A stretch of 32,946 bases of DNA from contig QKYT01000076.1 of the NCBI GenBank assembly GCA_003550305.1, positions 127,638-160,583 of the forward strand, in the 5' to 3' direction. A program made the translations under genes and the position numbers. Shown here one piece after another: positions 1-10,902 of the stretch. Under the pieces are notes generated by a model. It made no database searches. It worked only from the letters and a program-made list of their open reading frames with translations, and was not told the DNA's origin. The DNA comes from Glomus cerebriforme. Its lineage: Eukaryota > Glomeromycota > Glomeromycetes > Glomerales > Glomeraceae. Numbering within the stretch: position 1 is the first letter of the stretch; each line of letters begins with the position of its first letter.

Positions 1-1269
1 AAAAAAAAAACATAAAAAAAAATTAATATTGTCAAACCTTATTAATTCTACTTTCTCTCTAAAATCTAAAATATTATAAAATATATAAAATATAAAAATC
101 TTCTCCCCCCTTTTTTTCCTAATATCAAACATTAAGCCATTTTCGCCATTGAACTCTCCCCCCTTCCTTATCATCATTTAAGAATCAATTCATCATCCCT
201 GAAAACCCTGAAAAATAAATAAATTTTTTTTTTAAGATTTAACCCCTACAAGATAAAAAAATCATTTCATTTGACACTCGAATAATTGATTAAAATGTAA
301 GTCTCTATATTATTATTATTGTTATCGTTAATATTGTTATTATTATTGTTGAAACTTGAATAATAATTATTCACTTGGCAAAAAAAAAAAAAAAAAATCG
401 GCTGAGTGAAAAAGTTAAGGACTTTATATATAAAGGGGGAAGGAAGATGATCTATTTATTACACACAAATCATTCAACCCGCAGTAACCATTATTTTAGT
501 ATGGGAAAACCGTGGAATATAATTTTAGATAACGTAGATAAACTGCAACTTTTATTAAAAAAGATTTGTTTTTTATTAGAAGATCAAAAAAATTTTTTTT
601 TTTTAATAATTATTATAAGTAAAAATTCAACAATCTGACATGTGAATTTCAAAATTTTCAGAACTTCCCTTACTGAACTTAGTGAACTGTCATTTGCAAT
701 TCATATCCTTATTTGTCATTTTACGGTAAGACTTTCTAACATTTTTAATCATTACACAATCTCATGTTAATACTTTTATTTGCACTATTGCGCCTCTTTT
801 TAAATTTTTTTATATAAAAATAACTCTCATATTTAAACAAATTGGTAAACAAAAAAAAAGGGCGTTAAAACACAAATACCTCTTCTTTTTTTTCTCTTTT
901 CAATAACTCTATTGTTGTTTCGTTTTAAACTTTTTTTTTTTTTTCGAGATTATTAAAACTAACGCAGTATGTATCTCTATTTGTTTTTTTCTTTTCTTCT
1001 TTTATTATAACTACCGGGGGTTTTTTTTGGGTTTATCCATATTAGCTGGTATAAATAGATACGAATATATATATCCATAAGCATTCAATACTATCCAATT
1101 AGTTTCTGTGCTTCTAAAAACCTGCTTGAAAAACCGATAGAAAAAAAAAATATTTTTTTTTTTTAGAATTTAAAAAACTTTTCCCTTTTATTTACTCTTT
1201 TTCTCCAAATCGTTTTTTCTTCTTCTAATCTTTTTCTTTTTTTGCGTACTTTTTATTTTATTTACACAA
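1..1269. other. AT-rich 5' region with no assigned gene
   Basis: This stretch is dominated by A and T homopolymers and lies upstream of the J-domain gene, so it probably holds that gene's promoter and leader. One part, about 375-725, is less AT-biased. It has an open frame at 375-638 (containing residues GKPWNIILDNVDKLQLL) followed by an exon-like block at about 661-725 with a TTTTCAG acceptor before it and a GGTAAGA donor after it. I do not recognise the protein and could not extend it into a full gene model, so I leave it unassigned. Confidence 0.4.
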
Positions 1270-2811
1270 ATGTTCATTTATAATTATTTATCTAACGTGG
1301 TATTTTCAAATAGCATCGATAAATCTCGAAATCCAACTCAACCACCACTACAACAACCACAACAGAATTTTTACACTAACAGTAGCAGTAAGCAAAAAAA
1401 GTCAACCAACAATCAAAGCTACTATTACGAATATCATAAATTTCATAAAAGTTCTTCTTTTAATAAACCAAAATATTCTTCTTCAACCAAATCTCATCAT
1501 ATCAACAACCATAAAATGCCCCCTGCAGCTTACTCAAATTTTCATACTCATACTTCGGCGTTTGCTGCCGCTACAATGAACTCACCTAATAATAATAATT
1601 CTCCAAGTAAAGCTCCACAAAATAGGAGAGTAATTGATAGTGAACATAAATGTAAAATTGTTGATGATATTTGTGCTGAATCTAACTTATACAATATACT
1701 TGGTGTTGAAAGAACTTGTTCCTCAGAAGAACTTAGAAGGGCTTATATTAGTGTAAGTTAAAATTTTTTAAAAATCTTTTTTTTTTTTTTGGAGGGTCGG
1801 TTTATATATATTAACGTGTTTTATTTGTCGTTTTATTAGAGATCACGAATTTGTCATCCAGATAAATTCCCAGAATATCCAAAAGCAACTGAAGCTTTTC
1901 AAAGTGAGTGATTACAAAAAAATTTGTATATATTAGAATCTTAAACTGATTTGTTTTTTTTTTCCTTAAATAAGAATTATCATACGCATATGAAACATTA
2001 AATAAACCTTCCTCACGCCGCGCTTACGATATATCGGGTACCAGTGATCTCGGTAGCGTAAATGGCATGGGTGATGAAACATTACATAGCGTTTTATATC
2101 AAGTAGGAATTTTTTTAAATATTATATATTAAAGTATTAAAGGGTTTAAAAAATTAATCATCTTTTTCTTTTTCTTTTATTTAGTTATTCTTGGAATTTA
2201 TGGATGGTGATTTTGAAATGATTCGTGCTTTAGTTAGTGAGTACATGAACATTAATAGTTTATCTTTGAATCTGAAAAAAAAATCCAACGGGCCGTCCGA
2301 TAATGAATTCTTCCTAATATCACGTGCACAAATCATCGTTTTTATAGATGCCCTAAATGAAGGCAATCCCGGACTTAACTTGGGGGATGATGCCATTGAA
2401 ACTTTGGAAACTGCTTTCCGAAGAATGAGAGATTTACTTTTAGGTAAATAACCGTCGTAAAAAACTAGTTTTTATTTTATATATCTAATATAATTTTTCT
2501 TTCCCCCTTCCCCTTTTTTAATAGCCGGTAAAAAATATGTTAAAATTGTACAGTTTGAACTTATCCGTTTGTACGAATTACAACAACAATTACGATCACT
2601 TTCATATTTTGACGTATTTGGTCGTTTGCGTTTAACGTTGCAATTGGCAAGATTAACACTGACCATACCGATGCTCATTGATAGTGCAATGAAAGCAGAA
2701 TTTGATGCGTTAGGCAATAAAGGTGTTAATAAAGGACTTTTAGGCGATGGTGTGGCCAAAGTTATTTCTAGTCTGGTAACAGTTTTGGAAAGGGGCGAAC
2801 ATTACGTATAA
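1270..2811 (+). CDS. J-domain (DnaJ/Hsp40-type) co-chaperone, five exons
   Basis: Exons that keep one open frame with GT-AG introns are 1270-1752, 1840-1903, 1975-2102, 2185-2443 and 2525-2811, giving 406 residues. Residues 1-125 are low-complexity and rich in Asn, Ser, Gln and His. A J domain spans about 139-205: it starts near YNILGVERTCSSEELRRAY, carries the diagnostic HPD tripeptide at 167-169 (Hsp70 ATPase stimulation in this family) and ends at the helix containing SSRRAYD. The intron at 1753-1839 falls just before the HPD loop. The remaining ~200 residues are helical-looking and carry no cysteine zinc-finger repeats, so this is a class C-like J protein rather than Ydj1 type. The client and cellular site cannot be read from sequence, and no signal peptide or membrane segment is obvious. 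The ATG at 1270 is the first in the open frame. Confidence 0.85.
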
Positions 2812-5800
2812 GAATTGATTTTAGATAGTTAATCAAGAAAAAAAAAAAAAAATTTTAAGTTGATCAAAGATTATAAATAGTAACTATTATTTGATATTTA
2901 TATAAGATATTATTTTATTATTATTCCCTATGATTTATTCTTTTTGAGTATCGGCATATATCAACACACACACTTTTTTTATAATTGTATCATTTTTATA
3001 TAGACGTTTCGATAACGATAAGATTTTGTTTTTTTTTATATATATACAGAGTATATATAATATATATATATGAACAAAAAAAAACAATTTAAAAAGTTAT
3101 TAAGGTGACGGAGATGTTTTTGTTTCGAAGTGATATTTTCCTTCATTTTTAAATATTTTATTATATATATATTAATAGTTTATCATCATATCCCACATCC
3201 ACCCTTGTACTTAGTTTTTTCATTCATTATTATTAATGCGTGCGATGTTTATATAACATATCTTTTATTATATATATTTTTTCTTTTTTTTTTGAACGGT
3301 ATTATCAAGGGTTTTTTTTTAGACATACATAATTAATACAATAAATCCTTGATAATATCACTTCGCACGCTTTAATTTTTTATACACAAAAAAAGAAAAA
3401 TAATCTTGTTAAATATAGCAAAAAAAAAAAAAATATATCATACATAATATATATTTTTTTGTTAAATCATCTAAAAGTAAAAATTAATTTCATTCGAAAT
3501 AAAAAAATTAAAAATTAAAAACTTGATAAAAAAAAAGTGAAAAGTGAAATGCAAAGTGTGTTACATTCAAGATTAAAAAAATTGAAAATTGTGCGGGGAG
3601 AACCGAGCAGTGATGCTATAATTACGTAGTTACGTATTTACGCACTTGCACTTGCGTTTGCGTGTTTGCGCACTTTGCGTAAGTCATTATGTGTGTGATA
3701 CGTGAATTAAAAAAATTCAAATGTGAATAAAGTTTTTGACACGTGAAATTAAAGAAAATTTTTTTATTAAACGTGCTTTTCATTTTATAAATAATAAGCA
3801 ATTTACATATGATTTATATCAATTAATATTATCCAAACGTGGATATTTTCAATACATCGTCTATATGACATTATTAAGACTAGTTTTTCTCAACACAGGC
3901 TTGTGAAACTAAACCTTTAATATGAATCATTGTCTAAAATTAAATATATGTTGCCTTTTGCGTAATCTTCAATAAAAGCTTCTGATATTCTTTTTTTTTT
4001 CGTTCATATTAATTATTAAATGCTAAAATCGTTTCATATAATGAACATTATTCACCCCTGATTTATATTGACATTTTTGGTTTTTTTGGTTTTTTTTTCG
4101 CAAAGAATTGAGAAGACATGACCTTACAAGTATAGTTACCTGATTTTGTTCACAATCTTTGATTGGCGCAGAATCATACGATTTCGGTTTCAAAAATATA
4201 CACTTACTAATCATTCAAAGTCAGCCCAATTTGATTGAAATCGAATTTTTAATTCATAGAATAGTGTGTTTTATAGTGTTTTTATTTACGACAAAAAAAA
4301 AAAATATAATATATTTTTTTGTTTGTATTCTACCATAATACTTAATGTAAATAATGCACTAATACGAATTTATATCCAAACATTCGGAATCATAAAGATA
4401 TCATTTTGGGTGCATATATTATTATATACCGGTATTAGTTGAAACAGGAATGTTATTCAAATTAATGAATTTAATCCCCTTCAGGAATTTCCAGTCTTAT
4501 CTTTGTCGTTTAAAATATTCAGTTCCATAATTAGTAGAGAAACTCAATGGAATGTAACCACGGGATCAGTTCTGTAAGAACGTTCATTGCATGGGCTAAG
4601 ACATTTAGGTCTTAAGGTCTTAATGTGCACATTTCTCGTCATATGCTCCAGCAATAAAGTTACGATTATATGCGTAAAAGAAGAAAAATCTCATGTCGTC
4701 TTAGTTAACAGCTCCGAAGAAGAAAATTAACAACTTCTTTTCAACAAGTTGCCACTCAACAGACAGTTAAATATTTCTCCAGATCAGGTACTTTACAATT
4801 GTTTTCTTTTAAAAAATTTTATCAATATTCTCTTGCGTGAGAGTAAATTTTTCTGAGTTTACTTCTGTAAGCCTTGTCGGTAAATGCAAACCTCTCTTGA
4901 AGAATTATAAATTTTCAATTTTATTGTTCTTATCAAGTTAACGTTTAAACATGGTAATCACGTAATTTAAGAAATTTAATAATATCAGATATTGTTAAGA
5001 GCATATTTCCTGCTCCGAAGAACTTATCTCAATAAATCACGTGGCTAAAAACGTTCGTAGAGACGTAGACCTCCCAAATCTAGTGATTGCCCATAATGTG
5101 ACACAGCCGGCCACCTAAATTTATTGGATGAATCATGAATGCTATTTTCGCGTAATCTAAATTTTTGTAAAAAAATTTTACAAGTATTTTCATTACATAG
5201 TTATACCATTACAAAAACATTCGTAATTTTATAATTATTTTAAAATTTAGTTAATGAAAATGTGTTAAACACCACATTTCTTAATACCTTTGTAGCAAGG
5301 TTTGAATAGTTGGTTTCTTTTCTTATTTATTCATTTTTCTTTTTTTTTTTCATTATGAATATGTTTTTTAGAATCATAAGTAGTAATTTTAATTTTTTAC
5401 ATAAAAGAAAATTTCAATTTGAAAGATTGATATCTGCGAAAAATGGCATTAAAAATTTAGTTGACCAAAAAAATCTATTTTCGATTTAGTTCATTTATTA
5501 TAATAATGGAAATTTTCCGGGTCTCTTAGATAAATTGTGCCCGGAATTGGCATTTGCATGATTCATAACAAATGACAATGAATTACAAATGTTATTTTGA
5601 TCATTTTGATTTCGTTTGAAAATTAATCAAATGAAAATGTCATTTGAGTGTCATTTGACATCATTGTATTATAATTGAACCACTACCACTTCGAATGAGG
5701 TATTGGAAATAACTCAAATAAGGGAGCATTAACATTACAAAACAGCTCAACAAGCCTGTTTATGGTACGTATTTTTTCCTGACGGCCTCATCAAACTACA

Positions 5801-5997
5801 GTCCGAAAAAAAATATTTTTTTTAACCATTATATTGCTGAGTTCGACGTTATCGTGAGTCCGAAATGAACGAAGTTTCAGGTGAATCGTAAATATCGAGC
5901 ACGCGTCTCTGGAAGCTTTAAAAAATCCATACGTGAGTAACCTTCGATTAACTCTTTTTTTAATATAATTTACTTCTCAACTCATAAATAAAAAATA
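2812..5997. other. Long AT-rich intergenic region
   Basis: No credible coding region is seen on either strand; the few open frames are low-complexity Ile/Phe/Leu stretches from A/T runs. Small structures are present: dense ACGTA / TTGCG word repeats at about 3612-3685, a TTAGGTCTTAAGGTCTTAA partial palindrome near 4600, a TTGTAAAA/TTTTACAA hairpin near 5166-5184, and CAAATGACA/TGTCATTTG inverted words at 5569-5661. The last ~100 bp are the likely promoter and leader of the broken gene starting at 5998. Confidence 0.5.
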
Positions 5998-7694
5998 ATG
6001 TCTACTAGTACAAGTACTATCTTTACGAACATTGACAACCTTCCTTTCACTTGTGATGAAAAAACAGAGATACGCGTTTTTTTCACTGACAGAGACGCAA
6101 CTAAAGTGGAAGAAATTCTTTCAACAATCACAAAAGTTGAGGAGAAAGTTGACTACTTAAAGAAATATATCAAATCAAGAGGTAAGCCTTTGCGTCGTAA
6201 TAATTGATTCATGACGCGTAACTCGTATTGATAGTCGTGTAATATATTTAACAGTATCAAATATCTCACCTACACTAATTACTAACGAAATTATCTTCTT
6301 TTTTTAATTAGTTAGCACTTCATTAAAACGAGATTATGATGAATCGATGCTTTTTGATCAGACCGACAAAAATTTTTAATGAAACTCGTTCAGCCATCCT
6401 AAAACAAGCTTGTGATCTCAAGTCTCAACCACTCCTCCGAAAGCTTCCTGTAGTTGCTAATAAGGAGATTAAAAGCTCCCGATTAAAGGACTTTATTAGT
6501 ACAAGTGAAGATGAGCGCCAAAGTGACATAGCAATCCGCATCAGTAATGCATTATGTAATTCCATGGATAGAGATTTCTTAAATATTACATCTGAAAGTA
6601 TGATGCACTATCTTTATGACTCGTTGATTAGCATTCCTCTCACAACTGTTAGTAAATATCTTAATGGAAATTTGCTAATTGAAGTTGATCGAGATAAGGC
6701 AGATCCGGGATCGACAACAATAGACACCAAACGTCCAGATTTTCTTTGCTGGACCAGTAATTTACTTTTATTCAAAGGTGAAGAAAAGGCTAGCACTGAT
6801 GATTTTGGTCTTTCTGTAAATGAACTTATTTACAAGTTTTATTCAATTGATCCCATTTTATTTGGTGATATTCATTTCATTATTTGTTTACGTTGCGGCA
6901 GGACATTTTTTGAGATTTTATGCAATTGATGGCTCAGAAGATTCTAAAAAAAACAACATGCTTACATGCTTGGTCCCGCTTACAGATAAACTTGATGCCA
7001 GCAATCCTATAGGTAGGGCTATTATTCTTCGTGCAGTTATTAACATAGCGCGCATTTTAAGAACATCATTGAAAAATAAAGTTAGGAAAATCTGCGATTA
7101 CATTTTATGATGACTTGGTTGAAAAGCAAGTTTCTAAAGCAGATCTTCCCTATGCCGAAAACTTCACTTCTCGCGTCGAATTTTTATCAGGAATGTATGA
7201 GTATGCAAAAAGTTATGAAGGTCTTATCCAGGTTAGGGAAGTTTCTACGTCTCGATAAAACCTATAAAGTCTTAACGGAAACTCGGGGTAGAAATTGTCA
7301 TCCAAATGACGAAAGTGAACTCAAAAAAATGTTTAAGAGCGGTTAGACCATTTGCATAATGGAGATTATGTTCACCGAGACATTAGATTATCAAATATTG
7401 TATATGTTCCTGATTACAACGAACCATTCAGATACGTTCTTATCGATTTTGAGCATGGAGGATTTCATAATGAAAAGGTTCCTGGTGGATTATTATTGCG
7501 CGGATGGGTGATGCAACCCTTAGCAAGGATGGCCGATACACAAAATATTCTGATATTTACAAGTTGGAAAATTATTGGAAAGTTTCAGTAACATGATATT
7601 GTCAGATGAGGGAAAGGATTTTATGGTTAAGTTGAAAGGAAAGAAGTTTGGGGAGTCAAAGGCACTTAAACATGATTGGATTAAAACAATTTAA
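5998..7694 (+). pseudogene. Broken gene: PD-(D/E)XK nuclease-like region joined to a protein kinase-like domain
   Basis: The first exon (5998-6181, starting MSTSTSTIF) joins across an intron (GTAAGC...TTAG) to 6312, then the frame breaks at an A5T5 run near 6368-6377. Further breaks lie near 6890, 7065-7090, 7240, 7335-7355, 7507 and 7560-7580, and the last piece ends at the stop at 7692-7694. Residues RPDFLCW followed by FKGEEK (about 6730-6790) fit PD-x(n)-ExK of the restriction-endonuclease fold. Downstream, HRDIRLSN (about 7375-7400) matches a kinase catalytic loop and LIDFEHGG (about 7438-7462) a variant DFG loop with Glu for Gly. A nuclease-like module followed by a kinase is an architecture known for C-terminal parts of Crinkler-type effectors and large kinase-like families of glomeromycetes. 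With at least seven frame breaks it is very unlikely to make a working protein. The nuclease call is a motif reading and less certain than the kinase call. Confidence 0.75.
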
Positions 7695-7962
7695 TTTTTT
7701 AATATGGATATTCTGTAGTATTGAAATAATTATAAAAACCTTACATTCCGTTAAGATGTTATATTTTAAAATAATTTTACAGCTATTTTTCATGTTTTTA
7801 TGCTTTTCATGCATTTTACAATTTCATAATAAACATTAAGACGTTAAAAAAAACAAATGACTAAAAAAATGACTACATTATTTAAAATATTTTTTAAAAA
7901 AAATTACATAAAAAAAAAATAAACCGAAGATAAATTACATTTAATTGAAATTTTCCAAAAAA
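7695..7962. other. Short AT-rich spacer between broken kinase gene and U6
   Basis: Composed of A/T runs with no gene seen. It contains the 3' flank of the nuclease/kinase pseudogene and, at its right end, the A-run that is the Pol III terminator of the U6 gene on the other strand. Confidence 0.5.
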
Positions 7963-8023
7963 AAAATTTTGCTGCCGTAGCAGCTATCCACTCAAGATAA
8001 CGTGTCATCCTTGTGCAGGGGCC

Positions 8024-8055
<32 letters not shown>

Positions 8056-8080
8056 ATAAGTGTCGCTCCGAAGAGACGAC
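7963..8080 (-). ncRNA. U6: U6 spliceosomal snRNA
   Basis: Read on the minus strand from 8080, the sequence has every U6 landmark. There is a 5' stem-loop (GTCG and CTC pairing with GAG and CGAC around TTCG), then the AAATTGGAACGATACAGAGA block with the ACAGAGA box at 8034-8040, which pairs with the 5' splice site. The AGC triad is at 8026-8028, followed by the internal stem-loop region (ATGGCCCCTGCACAAGGATGAC). A short 3' domain ends in a perfect GCTGC-TACG-GCAGC hairpin (7971-7984), then AAAA and a T10 run (7957-7966 as A on the plus strand), the expected Pol III terminator. No intron interrupts it, unlike S. pombe U6. The conserved core looks intact, so it is probably functional. Confidence 0.96.
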
Positions 8081-8100
8081 AACTATATATCTCTCATCTA

Positions 8101-8111
8101 ATTTATATATC
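8101..8111 (-). promoter_or_regulatory. TATA element of the U6 Pol III promoter
   Basis: On the minus strand the sequence reads GGATATATAAAT, with its edge about 22-30 bases upstream of the U6 5' end at 8080. This is the usual distance for the TATA box of an external U6 promoter. I see no clear upstream proximal element, and a downstream B-box was not identified. Confidence 0.7.
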
Positions 8112-8600
8112 CCTAAAAAGTTGTGTTGATAAAAATTATGGGATTTCAAATGACGCACGTGACGCACGATATTTGACAAAATGTGATTGGTTAATTGTGT
8201 GTTGATTTAAAAATTTCGATTGGTCGTCTAAAATTGATAGAGATGTATAAATGCTGACGCACTTTTTGATACCGAATCAAAGATTTTAGATTTAAAAAAA
8301 AAAAATTTTTTTTCGCTAAAATTTTTTTTTTTAAAAAAAAACTTTCTTTTTGGAACAATAAAAGGTAAATAAATTGTAATTTTATTATTATTATGTTCTC
8401 TGATATGACGAAATAACAACATTGCTCTAGAATTACAATGAATATTTTATTTAAATATTTTGATTATTTACATTTATCTGATCAAAAAGGATAATAATAA
8501 ATCATTGAAAACATTTTATTATATATCCTAATATATATTTATTATTCACAGATGACTTATTTCTTCTATCGTAATATGGATGGCTAAAAATAATAATAAT

Positions 8601-8709
8601 TTTTGTTCAAAAAATTCTTTCGATTGGCTTAGTTGGTTAAAAGCATACAGACATGATGTCGCACATCATGAATGTTGATGAAAATTATTGATCTGACTTC
8701 TGAACAAAA
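8601..8709 (+). repeat. tRNA-like / SINE-like relic inside a 9 bp inverted repeat
   Basis: TTGGCTTAGTTGGTTAA at about 8624-8640 closely fits a Pol III A box / tRNA D-arm. It is followed by a perfect 8 bp hairpin CATGATGT-CGC-ACATCATG at 8652-8670. The block is enclosed by TTTTGTTCA (8601-8609) and TGAACAAAA (8701-8709), which are exact inverse complements. No good B box (GGTTCGAATCC) is present, so this is not a working tRNA gene. A decayed tRNA-derived SINE or a small structured RNA are both possible. Confidence 0.35.
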
Positions 8710-10268
8710 TTGTCACATCATCACTTGGCTCAAAGATCAATGTAGTTAAAGATTGGTAATGTATTATTATTTTATTATTGAAATTTCACTGTTTCTGCAA
8801 GAACTTAATATTGACTCTGAATTATTTATTATTTTTTTTAAGGTTTCCTATAGTTACTGACGGGGTTGTAAAATTATGGTAATTTATAAAATCTGGTGAT
8901 AAGTTACTGATAAATTATCATCAAATTTCTATAAAATTTTAGCAATTTACTGGTAACTTATTAGTAACTTATCCAATCCTGCTTACTGATTATTTTCTAA
9001 AGAAATGAATGGTAAGTAATTTTTATAAAATATTTGAGAATCCTAACTTTTCCCAAAATAATAATGATAATAATTATATAATAGAATGCACGACACATCT
9101 AAATGATGATTTGTATATTAAATCAAACTAGAGTTTCTGAAAAAAAACTAAATATTTAATGATTAAAATTGCACAAACTGAAATAACAAAAATGTGTCAA
9201 AACCAATGATAGATTAAATTCCGATTTATTTTTTACACTAATCATGTTTTGTTCTCTCCTGAAATTTTAAACAGATCCTATGGAAGGTTTTTTTTTTATA
9301 AATGTTCAGATGGAAAAAAGGTACGTATTATTATTATTGATTATCTATGATCTTTTATTTTTGCAAAGATGAAAAAAAGCAATAAAGCTGGAATTACCGG
9401 CTGAAAAATTGTGTGGAGAACATTTGCACTATAAATTATACTGAGCAAACAATAAGAATTATCTTAGTTTGTAATAGAAACAAATAATATAATAGTTTCT
9501 AATTCTCTTTATTTTTAACTAAATTAGACTGTATCATTCTGAACCTTAAAAGATTAAGGGTATATACAAGAATTGTGTAACCAAGTAAAGAATTTTTTTC
9601 GATGTGATTTTAAAAATATTGGTATGTTTTAAGATTTTTTTTTTATTGAATGGATTTGATTTTGCAAATGATGATCAAGATGACGAGTCAGAAAGAAAAC
9701 ACTTTTTCTTGTTGATAACCTTTTATTTTTACCATTCATGCTTAACTGATGCTATATATATAAAAACAATAATCATAATTTTATCGTTTAGTTTTATACT
9801 TATGAATTTCTCTTTAATATTATTATTAGTATTGAGAAGCCTTCAGATTGATTAATTGCCTTTTCCCTCTAAATTCATTTATTTGGTTCATTAGTAAGAG
9901 TATAGAAAAGAAATTAGGACAAAGGTTATTTCCATTTTCCAGAGCTGTTCAAACATTATCCTTGAACCTTTTGAATGTTGTACTTCAACACCAATCAATT
10001 TGCAACCTGGCTTGTATTAACACCAACAACAATGCCATATACTGTATTTGTTTAAACCGTCAGGCTTTGGCTGAGGATAACTTCAGTTAAAACTTTTACA
10101 ATACAAAATTCGATCTTTTCCTCATTATACATTTTGGATTTGTCTAGTTGGATTAAAAAGAACAATTTATTTGCATCGATTTTATTGTTCAAATATTCCT
10201 TTTAGAATATTCCTTTATTTATTCCCCATTAATTGCTTAATTTTATTGATAGTCTCCATTATAAAGTA

Positions 10269-10419
10269 CAGTCGATCCCCTATAATCACCCCTCGAGACC
10301 ATATAATGGCGTGACTATTGAATATTGGAGGACTGGGAGACTAATGGGAGGGGAGGAATTTAAATATGGTCTCATATATATATGGGGGCCAAACACTGGT
10401 GTGGTTATAAAAAGGATAG
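10269..10419. mobile_element. Possible pogo/Fot1-type MITE
   Basis: CAGTCGATCCCCTATAATCACC at 10269 resembles the CAGTCGA-start termini of pogo-like transposons. At 10398-10419 an imperfect inverse counterpart (GGTGTGGTTATAAAAAGGATAG) closes a ~150 bp unit. The interior has no coding capacity. The match is partial and the target-site duplication is not clear, so the call is tentative. Confidence 0.3.
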
Positions 10420-10902
10420 TATAAAATTTGAATATATAGAATTTCTTATATTAATTAGATCTTAGGATTCTTGGGTGGTTATTTATTATGCATCGATGTT
10501 ATTGAAATTCTTAATTTCATGTGAATTCTTGCCTTTTATTTTCCAAACCTTTTACCCTTGGTCGATAAGTATATCTTCGAGACAAGTATATGGCTACTGG
10601 CAGGATCACTATCTTTGATAGGTTGAAATGTCAAATAAACACGTTAAACAAAGATATCATATATTGAAATTATTAATTCGCCGGAATCATAAACGTAAAT
10701 ACTTCAAAATTTACATAATGTGGGTTACATAAATATAATTTTGCTCATAATTTTGCTCATAATTTTTTTTTTTATTATCTTTTAATCGACTTCGAATATT
10801 TTAAATATAGTATATATAATATTAAATTAAATATTATGTTAGGCTTATAAATATTTAAAAATTAACTAATCTCCATTACACACCTCTATAAGTAGATTAT
10901 AA

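Larger units (their letters stand above)
8112..10902. other. AT-rich intergenic region with small repeat relics
   Basis: No gene with convincing codon structure was found. Weak open frames at about 9604-9855 and 9848-10090 have no recognisable motif. The region holds two small structured relics described separately (tRNA-like at 8601-8709 and a pogo-like inverted-terminal element at 10269-10419) and repeated GTTACTGATAAATTA-type words near 8850-8975. The right end is the 3' flank of the SAM carrier gene. Confidence 0.5.

Noticed and set aside
3130..3336. 68-codon hydrophobic open frame
   Set aside because: It is made of Ile/Tyr/Phe codons from T/A runs and has no start context, neighbour or motif supporting a gene.
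5998..7694. Reading the nuclease/kinase locus as a multi-intron working gene
   Set aside because: Most frame changes occur without usable GT...AG pairs and often within a few bases of continuous homologous sequence, so indels explain them better than introns.
9604..10090. Two overlapping open frames of about 80 codons
   Set aside because: No recognisable domain, no splice continuation, and hydrophobic composition expected from AT-rich DNA. A gene relic cannot be excluded but is not supported.
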